Assembly: GCA_914767715.1 (NCBI GenBank)
Contig: OU612075.1
Location: 7,750,001 to 7,814,000 of the forward strand
Length of the DNA stretch: 64,000 nt
Direction of reading: 5' to 3'
From: Membranipora membranacea
Lineage: Eukaryota > Bryozoa > Gymnolaemata > Cheilostomatida > Membraniporidae
The position numbers and the translations under genes were made by a program. This document shows positions 13,501 through 25,800 of this stretch, piece by piece (position 1 is the first letter of the stretch; each line of letters begins with the position of its first letter). The notes beneath the pieces are model-generated. The model made no database searches. It saw nothing but the letters and a program-made list of their open reading frames with translations, and was not told where the DNA came from.

Positions 13501-16500
13501 GAAAGCATTCATACCACAGCTGATGCTGCATCAACTTAGAACAAGTTTATTCCCTCTGTTAATACTTAATACTTAAAAAGTCAGGTATCAAGGCGCCGTG
13601 CCTTGATACCTGACTTTTGCAACATCAGAGGGAACAAACTTGTTCTTCCATCAACCAGTTTGCATAGATGGTGGTTTTTCTAGTAGCGCATGCTGAAACT
13701 TTTTTACGGTTTTGAGGATGTTCATGTTGAAAGAAAATAGTCCTTTAATTAGGTGAAAACGCAAGTTAATCACACACCATAGATAGAAAATAACTACTTG
13801 TTGACATATTTTCATGGAAAAACAAGATAATTACATACCAGGCTTCCCGGAAGGCTCAGACCATCCATAACCTGGTATAGAAGGAATGATAATATCAAAG
13901 CTGAAGCCGCTCTTCTCAGCCTTACTCTGTAGTAAGGGTACAGCATCATAAAACTCGTATACGGAACCAGGCCAACCATGAGACAGTAACAGGGGAATAC
14001 GCCTTAATCCTGCAATAATGAAAGAAAGATAGATACAATTATCTGTTGTTTGGAATTTGATGCTGGTTTGTACTATTGTAGTTTTATGGGGTGTCTGATA
14101 ACCTACCTTAGGGGAGTAATGTTAGCTAGTTTAGCTAGTTTTGGAGGTGACCTGATTTTAACAAACATTAAATTTAAGGAGTTTAAATTTTAGCTAGTTT
14201 TAAATATAGCTATCTCAAGGATGCACAAATCGGCAAATATTTCCTCCTGCAAGTACTCTTCTCTCCTAGGGTTTATGTTATTTACTCAACCAGGATAACA
14301 TTCACCTTTTGGCACATACCGGATCACTCACGGATATATCCTGAACTATCAATCCAAAACCATAGTGTTGACACATGTGATAGCGTTTGAGGTTTTGAGA
14401 TGACAAGAAATATGTAAACTGAATGGGTTGACTGGATTGCAAAATAGAGAAAGGTGAATTTGTAGGACATTCCGAGTAGTCTGGCTAACGAATACCAATG
14501 TTTGCAGAAGGTATTGACTGATATACAGAATTCCTGAACATGCATATCAGCACATTCGCTAGTGTGGAAGCAATAGGTATTGCCTTTGCCATTTCTCAAG
14601 GAAAAAAATACATAATGCCATGACTTGCATCCGAAAACATGGAAACATCTAATATTCAAACATCAAATCATTTTCTGACCACATAACACATACGATCACA
14701 CTATGGGAAGGTGAAAGATTGAAGAGCAACATTTTCCCACACCTTTTATAATTTTTTCGACCATCTGGTACGACTCTTTACTAGCGTTAAACGGAATAAA
14801 ATGCTGACAAAAACTAAATTCATGAAGGATGAGAGGTCTGTTTCTCAGGAAAGGTACCTTTCTTTGCAGAAACTTTGATGTAGTGAATCTCCAGTCCATA
14901 CAATGTTCTCTTGTAATGATTGAAGCCATTCAGCTGTAACACAAACAATTCTCATTATTCCACGTCTGTAAAAAGCTGCAACAACAGGCAACAAAAACTG
15001 ATTAAAATGACTGAAATTCAGAATGAAACCAAAGGTCTGAACCAAAATAATTGATAACTAAAATCGGATAGGTTTCAAAATTGATCTCTCACTGTAATCC
15101 TATACTTGAGAGTTAATACCAATCATTGCAGAAATCTGGATTTTACATTTTATGTACATTTTATCTATCGATTTTGAGAATGCAGGATTAAATGGCACTT
15201 GTAGATTCTCAAGTTAGCATTTTTCAATTGCTCGATAAAAATTTTCATGAAAAAAGTCTCGATGAGCAATATAGGAGAGAGAATAGAAGTGAAAAATTAC
15301 CTTTTGAGCCCATTTCTTCAAATCAAATTGAAGGAGTTCTTGTCTGAGCCCTTCTACACCACTGCTAGGATAACCGTATGTCATGTTGACTTCCTCAGTT
15401 AAAGCCGGTGGGAGTCTCGCGGTTTGTAACCGCTGTCGTAAGTAGCTCTCATCCTCATCCGTCACCTCGATCTGTTAAAATGAGTCAGAATTTTGAACAA
15501 AAGTTGCCACACAAATAGGCAGTCCTGTCAGTTCCTTACAATATGCATGTCATCTCAATGTTAGTATAACAGACACACATTTGCAATAATCTGTCACCTT
15601 GTTCTGTTAGAATTATGCTAGGCCTTTAAATGTAAATTTGGAGGAGTCACGGAAACAGGCGTCTCCAATATTTTGAGCAAGACTTCACTTAGATTATATC
15701 ATTATACTACAGGAGCTATGGCTTGAAATTGGGACATCCAACATCATGTATAGGAGATTAAGTAGGAATTGGCTACTTATCACCAACTGATAAACAATCC
15801 TAAATACCCAACGTGAAGTAATCAGATTTAGTTTAGCTAGCACTGAAGACTGCATGTTTATTCTTATCTTCGAAATTGCAGTTGGCTTTGTGTATGAGGA
15901 GCCTCAATATCAGAAAAGTGCATTGTGCTCATGCTCATATTTTTCGACATACCCTAGAGGCGAAAAGTATTTTGCAAGAGAAGTAGTTTGCCTTTTGACA
16001 CATGTAAATAGCTATAGATTAAATTCTAGCTGCAATTTTCTCAACCTCTTTACATTTTATAAAAACATCACCGAAGCTAGCCAAAATTAAGTCCTAGCTA
16101 ATTTTAAGTCATCCCAAACAAGTATTTAAACTAAACCCTAGTTCAAATTTCATCCCCTGGGGATGTTTATTTGAATGCATATATCTGGTCTGTGTTAATG
16201 TATTAGAAGGCACTGGGTTCATTTCAGTACCATATTAAATAATATGGAATAAATAATAATACAAGTACAACACAACAGTAGCTACCTTAAATGGTTCTGG
16301 GTCATCTTTCTGGATACTTTTTGCTTTCTCATCAGACAGTCCTCCAAAATTCTTCCACTCCACTTGGTGATGATTTTTGGGCTCTCGTATAAGTCTCTGA
16401 ACTACGAACAAGGGACAACAGCGATTACCAATGATGAATAATCTCCTTATTGCAATATCAACATGTTCAATTGAATAATTCTTTTTTTTTGGGTTAGTTA

Positions 16501-16732
16501 TGTTATACAAATCCCAAGACAAAGAACTGTTGCAGCCAGAAGATATCCGCGATACTAGCAAACCTTAATTCTTTCTTTATGAGTTTCAAAACTGATGCGA
16601 TTCATTCTCCCTCTAGGAACATGACAGACAGGTTCACATCAGCATTAAAAATTAATTAAATGAATCCTTACCAATGATTGCGATGAGCACTACCATGAGT
16701 GATATCAACACTATCTTCTTCAGAAAACCCAT
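10523..16732 (-). CDS. EPHX1: Microsomal epoxide hydrolase, tandem copy 1
   Basis: This alpha/beta-hydrolase adds water to epoxides of xenobiotics or lipids on the ER membrane. Ten exons on the minus strand: 16672-16732, 16286-16401, 15301-15471, 14858-14933, 13839-14009, 13029-13237, 12435-12579, 11869-12100, 10959-11080 and 10523-10596. All phases agree, giving 458 residues, close to the roughly 455 of vertebrate EPHX1. Residues 4-21 form the N-terminal membrane anchor. The EHN lid region follows (RLPPALTEEVNMTYGYPSSG). HGWPGS at 152-157 supplies the oxyanion hole. GGDWGS carries the nucleophile Asp228. Glu409 in SHEI is the likely acid, and His436 in GGHFAAFEEPE the base. I count all catalytic residues as present. 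The ATG at 16732 is the only one giving the anchor. A divergent tandem copy lies upstream. Introns hold a short hairpin element (13538-13646), a MITE (11487-11732) and a dispersed repeat. No catalytic residue is missing. Confidence 0.93.
10728..10785. repeat. GC-rich dispersed repeat fragment with poly-C run
   Basis: TAGTCTGAGCCCCCCAGACT followed by a C homopolymer. Related fragments occur at 22248-22296 and 24172-24230 (reverse orientation) and at 51735-51786. It lies in the last intron of EPHX copy 1. Confidence 0.55.
11487..11732. mobile_element. MITE-like element, TCTTTCAATT family, best copy
   Basis: It begins GGGGTGTCTTTCAATTGGAA and ends TTTCTAATTGAAAGACGCCC, so the ends are inverted repeats of about 20 bp. 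The interior has many copies of the palindromic word TCACTCA/TGAGTGA around CGCTC. There is no coding capacity. Degenerate relatives lie near 3191-3356 and 18691-18967. It sits in intron 8 of EPHX copy 1. Confidence 0.72.
12800..12980. repeat. Dispersed repeat, copy 1 (ACAAGTACATGGGT family)
   Basis: It shares ACAAGTACATGGGT, AATAGTGATACATGAG and CTGAATCCCAGGCT, in order, with 50757-50940 in an AASDH intron. I saw no long inverted ends and no clear polymerase III boxes. It could be a short interspersed element or an internal fragment of a larger transposon. Confidence 0.6.
13538..13646. mobile_element. Hairpin miniature element, AGAACAAGTTT family, copy 1
   Basis: The outer arms are AGAACAAGTTTATTCCCTCT and its inverse. 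A second, internal hairpin has arms AAGTCAGGTATCAAGGC around a GCCGT loop. The whole 109 bp can fold back. A second copy is at 24938-25050. It lies in intron 5 of EPHX copy 1. Confidence 0.7.
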
Positions 16733-17520
16733 TCTGATCTGAAATATATGACAGAAAAAATGCAATTAGTGCCACTTTAGAGGTACTGATGGCACTATTC
16801 ATCATTGATCCTTCAGAATATACACGCCCAAAGATATTCCCCTCGGATTTTGATGACTTTAGATATTACCAACTGATTGACAAAAAATATGCGAAAAGCA
16901 TTAGCTCCCATGCCTTGTCTTCCCCTATATCGTAATTAACTGTTAGATTTCATAAATTGATCAATAGTAAGCATGTCAGTGGTAGAAGTCAGCAGAATGA
17001 GTTTTTTACAATAATGTTATGCATTATTTGCACTCTCCACACCAGGGGCTATATTCAATATGAACACTCAAAAACTGAAATCGTTGGTTGCATAATGTAC
17101 TCCATATAAGCATAACCATAATAAGCAAAAAGCCAAATCATGAATTCTTTCTTCCGTGATCCTTCAATAACCTTGAAGATTGATATATATATATATGTCC
17201 AGATTAGGCAAAAGCGCGACATGTGCTGACAACTTGGGTGTGCGAAAACTCATAAGATGTGTTGTGGGGCAGTCTTGTGAGATGTTAAAATAAAGTCTTG
17301 ATGGAAACCTTGTGAGGTTGTCTGAAGACATTAAGGCAGTCTTGAGAAGTCGCAAGGCAGTCACGCGACATTGTTAGAGAGTCCAAGATGCTGTATGCCG
17401 TCCTAAGGCCTTGTTCCTAGACCTAAATTTTGTCACACAACAAAACAGAAGACTTGTATGGAAATCTAAAACCCTTAACCTTTGGTTTCATGGAACTGTG
17501 TTGGTTTAATTTTGTAATGT

Positions 17521-17545
17521 GTGTCACATACACTGTATGTGACAC
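17521..17545. repeat. 25-bp palindrome
   Basis: Arms GTGTCACATACA and TGTATGTGACAC face each other around a single C. It lies about 0.8 kb upstream of EPHX copy 1. It may be a chance palindrome, a factor-binding site or a remnant of a hairpin element. Confidence 0.5.
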
Positions 17546-18690
17546 GCCTATATTGCACTGCCATGGTTGCCATGGTCCTAATCTGATTAATTGTTATACT
17601 CTTCTGCATTTACTTCCATTTTTTGCACATTTAATTACCATCTAAATGCGGAGGTTGGCCATCAAAATAATGACGTATCATCCCAATGTTTCTATTTTTA
17701 CGACCTATTTATACAGGTCAGTATAAAGAACAGTGGTTTTTGCTTTGAAGAATCAGTTACAATTACGAGTTACGATCGGGAGTTACGTGTGACAGTTACA
17801 ACTTGGCGTTGCGATTTATCAGTTGCCTGGAGCATTTGCCCCAGGGTGTAGTTCAGTAATAAAATCATCAAACTGCCGAAAAACTGCATCCAGTAATCTC
17901 ATATGAACTCTGCCAGCAGTGAACTGTCGTGATCTTTCTCGATCCGACATGTGTATGTTTGAACTCCACTGTCACAGCCAGGCACAGAAATAGTCATATA
18001 ATCCCAATCCCACCAATCATGAGCACAGTCACCACTGACATCTGGATTGTCATGAGCCAGCCAACTCTACTGGCATGTGTACTAGTCATTGTTCTTTACT
18101 CAACATACTGTCTGTCATCATCATCAAGATGCAATTCATTCCCTGGCCCAACAAGAAGAAGTGAAAGTGATATGTGCAAACAGAAAATACCTTTCCATGA
18201 AAGGTGCATGTAGAGAGACAATACCTTGTGAGTTCTCACTGATTTGCAGCTTTGCTTCTTTCTAGTTATGCAGACTTCACTTTTGCAGAACAAGATAATG
18301 AGTCATGATTGATCTGATGAAAAAGATTTCTGTGCAGATATTGAAACTGTAAGAAGTTGAATCACTGCTGCAACCATTTATGTAACAATAGTGGTGATTG
18401 GCGTATTTTCCCTACTGGACTTCTCATTGGTCTATACTGCATGGGGCCCTCAGAATTGACATAATTGACTTTTGAGTTGTCTTTCCAAATCAACAGCATT
18501 TCTGTAGCAGACCACTTCCATCAAGGCAAGGGTATATACTATGACCCTTGACCAAGGCATCCCAACTATGGTAATTAACCCTTTTTGCAAAGTTAGACTG
18601 GCCCCCACAAGTGAAGCTAGTCACACATTATCAGACACAATGGTTTTGAAGTAGACCTGTGGCTTATGAAGGCACTATAAAGAACCAGGA

Positions 18691-18967
18691 GAGGTCTTTC
18701 GATTAGAAATACATAGTGAATCAGTGATGCTCTGAAAGGCAATTATCCAATGAACTTCCTCTCAGAGGAGAGTTCATTGAAATGTCACTATCACATCAAC
18801 CAAAGTTATCGCTCACTTGGTCTTTCAATCAGACAAATTCGTTCCTGAATTGCTTACTCAGAAGGTAGGCCTATGTAGTTTCATCAATGAGTGAGCGCTT
18901 CGGGAACGAAAACCTTACAAGTAATTGCTCACTCACGGGTCACTGATAGTGGTTTCAGCTATTCCCC
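18691..18967. repeat. Degenerate inverted-repeat element, TCTTTCAATT family
   Basis: GAGGTCTTTCGATTAGAAAT at the left and interior words TCACTATCACATCA and CGCTCACTTGG match the element at 11487-11732. The right end is eroded and runs into a poly-C tract. Confidence 0.45.
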
Positions 18968-19215
18968 CTGCCCCCCCCCCCCCACAGGTTTGCTCCCACT
19001 GGCCACTGGTGACAAAAATAACTGATATTGACCTCACAAACCGACGGCAGTGTCATTGGAGGCCTTCGCGGTGGCGGTCAAATTTCATCAAGTAGGGCAA
19101 AATCAAGTTGAATGGAGATTTGAATTCCTTGAATGGCAGAATATTATGCAAAATATTCATGTATTTCTGATTATGAAAATAAAGAAAACATCCAGCGATA
19201 GTTCAAAATATTAAG

Positions 19216-19318
19216 GCGGGCTCACAAATCGTTTCAACAAGAAAATGACAATTAAACGAGTAATAGGCATTCAGGGCTCATATCAATTACTGATCATGGG
19301 AGATCGCATACCAAATGT
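19216..19318. repeat. Dispersed repeat, GGGAGATCGCA family, copy 1
   Basis: It shares GGGCTCACAAATC, GAGGCATTC-like, ATCAAT and CATGGGAGATCGCA, in order, with 40301-40416. Both copies lie a few hundred bases beyond the 3' ends of minus-strand genes. A further short match (GGAGGGCTCACAA) lies near 19388-19400. Confidence 0.5.
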
Positions 19319-19805
19319 GTACTATTGTATCGACTATTCATGTATTTGTGACGATACATTTATTTCGCAGTATCTAGAAAGAGTACTTGGAGGGCTCACA
19401 AGTCACCAAAAGATAAGAAATAAAAAATATAAATTAATTAGAGAATCTCTAGGTTAACCAATAAAAATGGGGGATTCCACACAAAAGATGTAGACTGTAT
19501 TGGCGCATCTACATCTGTAGATTGCGATACAATGGGTCAACCACTTCACTCACACTTTACCAACCAAAAAAATGTAAAAGTTTAAATGTAAAATGTAATA
19601 ATGCAGATAAACTGATTAACAGAAATAAATATAATTATAAAATCACAACCTAGTCTACTATAATGGTCTATTTTCCTTTCACCATTCAATTTTAAAACTG
19701 GCAGATGAGTTCAAGTCGTTTCATGATATGCACATGAATCAGGGCAAATAAGAAACAGCGATGCTTGATGCCTAGTTGCTCAACCTTACCAGGTTTTTTA
19801 ATTCC

Positions 19806-22800
19806 TTATTTTATGACTGATAGTGCTGGCTTTGAACCATAAACCTCACTGGCAGATCCAGCATGACATTTTGCATTTTCTTCAGTAGCCCACAGGAGTG
19901 TCTTAGCAAACTCTACTACCTCGGTACTATACTTTTCGGGGTCCTCAAAAGCAGCAAAGTGCCCTAAAATATTGCATTACATGGTGAAATATGATATGTA
20001 ACAAGATAGCAATATTATTATAGTGCAACGCAATGGTAGCCGGAAGATATTGTGATTTTATCCAATCCTGCAAGCAATTGGAAGTTGTCTGTTTGAATAA
20101 TATGAAAACATGGCTATCTAGTGTTATGTTTGGTAGATTTACGTAACATTACAGCCTACATACATAGCTTACATAGCACCAGTTGATTGCTGCTCTATAG
20201 AAATTATACCTTGAAGAGAATCAGAAACAATAGAATGTATAATGTTTTAAATTGTTTGCAGTGTCTAACCTCCATTTGGTGAGGCAGTAAATCTCTTCAG
20301 ATCAGTGTACTTTAACTCTACTATTGGACGAGCCCCAAAAGACATTTCATGTTTGCCCATGAAAACCCCTGCTGGTACGCTGGTTGTTTCACTGCAAAAT
20401 GAGGACGAATGCACATTCATCACAATATCACTGAATGGTTTAAAAGCATTGCACATTGGTATTCAGCCAAAAACAGAAAAAAAATTCACCACGGAAGAAA
20501 TTGACGCAGATCAGGGAGCTTTGTATTTATATCAATAGCATCAACACCCTGAGAGATACCACTTCTCACCGTTATGGACAGAGGGGACAAGGTATGAAGG
20601 CCAAAATTAGAGCAAAGCAAGATAAATATCATTTAATAAATATGTAATGGTTGTTATACGCTGTTAGTTTTGAGAGGGATGCATCTTAAAAGCTGCAAGT
20701 CAGAGAAGCAGAGGATCATAAAATATACAACAACAAAAACTAGACTGTGTACGTACAATGGACGAGAGTCCACATCTAGCATAAATTCCTTGTAAAGCCT
20801 CAACGATGAAGTTATAGAGTTACTATGCCAGTATATCATTATGTTATCCAGTGCTTTTTCTACTGGGTATGGTAAACTTTCAGTAGCCTCGTGAAGCGAT
20901 TTGCTAACAGTGTCCGAATCTGTCCATGTATAAAACTTCTCGATGATATATGTAACCAACCCCAGGGGAGAATCGGTTAGCGCAGCCCCTGTATAATCAA
21001 AGAGAAAAATTCAGGTCCAACTTCTATATTGGCGAGAGAGAATGAAGGTTTAGTCACAAGAGATAAATGTCTATCATGAAACACACAGATCATATAATGT
21101 GCAACTTTGACTTCAATTTTTACCTGTATGGAGCCTTAGCAGATTTGCTGGTGTCTGGAATTCTAATGCAATTGAGGAGTCATGGTATAAGTAGTAATAA
21201 ACATTTCACAAGTTTGAGAGCTCTAATATGGTCATGTACTTTTACGTAAAGTTTCTAATGCATCAAATCAGGCTAATTTGGAATAAATACTCATATCATA
21301 TCATATACATACCCAAAGAGTCTGGTTTGGTGGCATGCAAATAAAAATAACCTCCCTCGCCTCTGGTAGTCAAAGTCCATAATCCGCCATAAAAGCCATG
21401 TTTCTTAAGAAGCATGACCTCTGTCTCTGGCAAAAACCGTGATGGGGCCACCCTCAATAAGATCTAAATAAAATATTCAAGATAAATTGTTAACAGTCCG
21501 CTTTTTACATTCATCATTATTAGTAGGAAAAACCATCTTTTCTGAAATGTAATTTCTTAAGGTGCTGAAAGAGGGTAAATAAAAAATGGAAATTCCATGT
21601 AGCACACAACTGATAAGGATGGCAAGATGACAAGATGTTGCAATAAGTTAGAGCTTGATTGATATTCACTGCCAGGTAATTTGTGCCTCATGGGTTTTGG
21701 ATCCCGGGATGATTCTAAATTAGCCACAGTTCCTAGCACTCACTGATGTATATTTTCCCTGCAAAACCATATTAAAACCAAGTGGCGTACCTTTCCTTAT
21801 ACAATTGTTCACGCATTTCCTCACACAATCTTTCACGCATTTCCTCGCAAAATGTTTCACATGTTCTGTTTGAATCATAAGAAAATAGGAGACAGTCATC
21901 AGACCTCATCACCTTACCTGCCATGGGATAACCCGAAGATCATGATTTGGTAGTGGAGGACGAAACATATTCACATGCATACCCATCACTCTTTGAGGAT
22001 ATAGCCCTACAACCCACTCAGTGATCACGGAGCCCCAGTCACCACCCTGTACTATGTATTTCTGTCCTGGGAACTCAAGCTCCATGAGCTCAGCAAATAT
22101 CGCAGCGACATATTTTGGCGAACATCCTGCAACAAAAAGCAATAATTACATATAGTATTATATGGATGGATGGATTTATTACTATCATTAACAAAAACGC
22201 CGTGGAATCCGGTGTATACACTGGCAAAAGTCAAAACATAGAAAAATCCGGGGGGCCGTCGGACGAGGGGCAAAAGTTTTGGGGGCTCAGACTAAGAAAA
22301 ATCAGGTCTCTGTGGTACAAGTTAAAAAATAATATTGTTTAGTGTGTGAGTCAGTTGTTGTAAAAAACAGTCTCGGCCCCGGCACCTCTGTACATAATGG
22401 TGCGGTAACGTCCTGATGGGCGTTTATTTAGGAACTCATTTATAAAGTGGTCTTCATCGTGTATGTATCTTAGTGCTAGTGTCTTAGTTTGGGTGGTCAT
22501 CAGAGCATCAATATCAGGGTGCTCGATGCCTAGCTTGATAACGTATTTAAAAAGTTTAAGTATGTACGTCTTATCACTTGCATAGATTGATGTAAATAGT
22601 ATTGGTAGACAGGTAATTAGAGATACAATGAAACTTTTATAGTTTTAGCTTATTGACTGTCAAGCCAATGGTAAATCAGCATCGATTAGCTCTGATTGGA
22701 CGTTAAGTTGGGTTCTCCCCACCCAGCGGCCAATTAAAATACTAAATTGATACCTCTCACTTTCGAAGTGTAGAGCCATCACTGGAGCAAAAAATGGGTA

Positions 22801-25800
22801 GCGCAGCCAAATAATGTCAGACAATTATAACTGTGAAAACTTGACCTTCATCAGTCTTGCTCCATATTTTGATAAGTTTGAATCTATAAGATGCTTTATA
22901 AGACATCCACAAACCATTGAAACACGTAGACATAGCCAGTTTTGCATCAACTAATATACTCATAATACTAATACTGATAATACTCATACTCAGCAGTTAT
23001 TTTTTTGCTGTGAATGTTTAATATTTCTGCTTGAGCTTTTATCGTTAAGTTCCAGTGAGTATCCCAAAAATTGATTTTTCCTTCATCTAGATTTGTTGGG
23101 AAGCTGGTTTACAGATATTGGATTACCCGCAAAAGTCTGAACTTTAAAAAAAATGCTCTTCAATCATTTTAGCAAAAAAAATCAGGTTTAAATCTTGCCA
23201 CGTTCATGGCCCTTGCTTGTCAGATCTGAAACTTGATTTATTTATCTGTTTTAGACAGTAACCATACTCATTTTTGTGAGTCTGTGACTCCTTTTTGATT
23301 CTGATCTAATAAATTGTCAAACGTGCAGCAGTAAATAAAACTCTTGAAATTTAATCCTGACCTCCATGTAAAACAACCATTCGTTAACGTTGGGAGAAAA
23401 ATATGAAGTGAAATGCTTACCAGTCTTCTTAGAATGCTCAGACCATCCATAACCTGGTATAGAAGGAATGATAATATCGAAGCTGAAGCCGCTCTTCTCA
23501 GCCTTACTCTGTAGTAAGGGTACAGCATCATAAAACTCGTATACGGAACCAGGCCAACCATGTGACAGTAACAGGGGAATACGCCTTAATCCTGCAATAA
23601 TGAAAGAACCATTAAGACATAAGTTATTTAATTTGACATATATATAGATATATATATAAATGATTTTTATATGTTTTTGGAAAACATCGACCCAGACAGC
23701 GGGATAAAAGAAGTTGGTTAGGTAACTTGCTAACAGATATTGGATTACACAATGAAATATGTACTTTTAAAAGTTGTCCTGTTTAATCTTTTATACAAAA
23801 AAATCACATTTGAATCCTGCTGGAATCCCAATCCCGCTCTTGGCACGCTCGTGAAAAATGATTACTCTGCCCATTGCAGGCGGTAATGAATACCCCTTCT
23901 GCGTTGTTACAGGATTCAAATTTGGTTCCTGTCACCACCTCCAGCTTAAATCTATACTACTAGGAGAAGGCGTTTCTCTCAACATATAATTTGGGCGACC
24001 ATAAAGACCTTTGTTTGCAGAAACTCTGATGTAATGAAGCTCCAGTCCATACAATGTTCTCTTGTAATGATCGAAGCTATTCATCTGCAACACAATGATT
24101 TATAAAGTTGGACATTTGGCATTGTATAATTTATACCAATACTAAAAGATGCTGAAAATTATCAGCAAGCGCGCGGCGGGGGGGGGGGGAGGGCGTCGGC
24201 CGGGGGCAAAAGTCTGGGGCTCAGACTAAGCAAAACTAAGTGATAGAGAGGGTGACCAAATTTTTATAGAAGAAACAGCATCATCCTCATAACTTGAATC
24301 AGACTTGTTTATCTTTGCTGGTCTCACTTTAGACTGATATAAAAAAGATTTAGACCCTTCAATGTCTAATCAATGAACTGAGGTTTAGTTCATTGGTCTA
24401 ACTCTGGATTTTCTACACTTAATATGCATGTTACGTATCTGTCATCTACAATGCGGCATTTAATATGATTTGTTGGTCATACGGTAGGCAATCAATTGTA
24501 TACCATTACTGTAAAAGGCTGCAATAATAGGAAAGCAGTACCGAGTGAAATTGACCAACATCTGGAATGATAATTACCTTTTTAGCCCATTTCTTCAAAT
24601 CAAATTGAAGGAGTTTTTGTCTCAGCCCTTCTACACCACTGCTAGGATATCCATATGTCATGTTTACTTCCTCAGTTAAAGCCGGAGGGAGTCTCGCGGT
24701 TTGTAACCGCTGTCGTAAATAGCTCACATCTTCATCAGTCACCTCAATCTATGAGAATATGTTGTTATGAATAAAAAATGTCACATCATTGCAAATAATG
24801 TCACAGAGTAAGGATGAATATCCTTACCCTGTGATAATGCCAGTCTCTGCATTATGCTGGTCATCCTAATGCCAGTACAACTTATGCAACAATAATAAGT
24901 TAATGTTAACTTTGTAAAGCGGATACAATGACTTATTCTAGAACAAGTTTGTTCCCTCTGTGGTGACAAAAGTTGGGTATCGAGGTGTGTCCATACCCTA
25001 CTTTTGCAATATCCCTTTGCTTCCACAGAGGGAACAAACTTGGATTCTAGACTTATCAAAAGCTTCAGATCTCAGTGTTTTTTTACAAAGTTATAGCAGG
25101 GAGAATTCTGCCTGAATATAGCTTCTGTATTAAATGTAAATAAATAATTATAAAGTAATAAATCATTTATAGCAAGCTCAAATTGTGTCAAATCGTTTAA
25201 CACCGTCTCAGATTATATCAATTTATGTGAATGACATGAATTAGTGAAAAAGATGATCAAAGGGATAATGCTAACCATCTGCCCCAATCATTACTTTTAA
25301 TTATAATCTATCAACTGATATATATTCATGTTCATGTTCACGTTCACGTTCATATTCAGATTAATGATTCTGTCATCTCGCCAAATCAGACTCTAGACTT
25401 GACGTAAAAACACGAGACGTGCTCAGTGACTTAAATGCACTCACTTATTTGTTCATTATCTCCTCCTGATTCTGATAACTTATATTTTACTACACATATC
25501 CCAGGCTTGCTTATTTACCTAGCATCATCAAACCGAAATGGTAAGACTATAAAAATTAAACTGACAAAATAATGTGCTTTGTTCAACTATGACCTCAGTA
25601 TTATCGGCGTGTTATGCAATAAGTCATGGAAAATCTAGTTTATTTCAATACTTTCGAGTTCCGTCAAGCTTACCATAATTTTATCATCACTAAGGCAATT
25701 TTCAATATATAGAGCAAATAACCGTTTGAGAGCAGGGTGTTAAGATAAATCATGGCGAAATAAATGGGATAAATGTAAAATATATATGTTCTCAATAGCC

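Larger units (their letters stand above)
16733..19805. other. Intergenic between the two EPHX copies
   Basis: No exon is supported. It holds a TA microsatellite near 17184-17196, a 25-bp palindrome at 17521-17545, a degenerate MITE at 18691-18967 followed by a C run, and a dispersed repeat at 19216-19318. The promoter of EPHX copy 1 should lie in the few hundred bases above 16732, but I recognise no core motif. Confidence 0.5.

Noticed and set aside
14324-14659. 111-codon minus-strand frame
   Set aside because: It lies wholly within an intron of EPHX copy 1, whose flanking exons join in phase without it.
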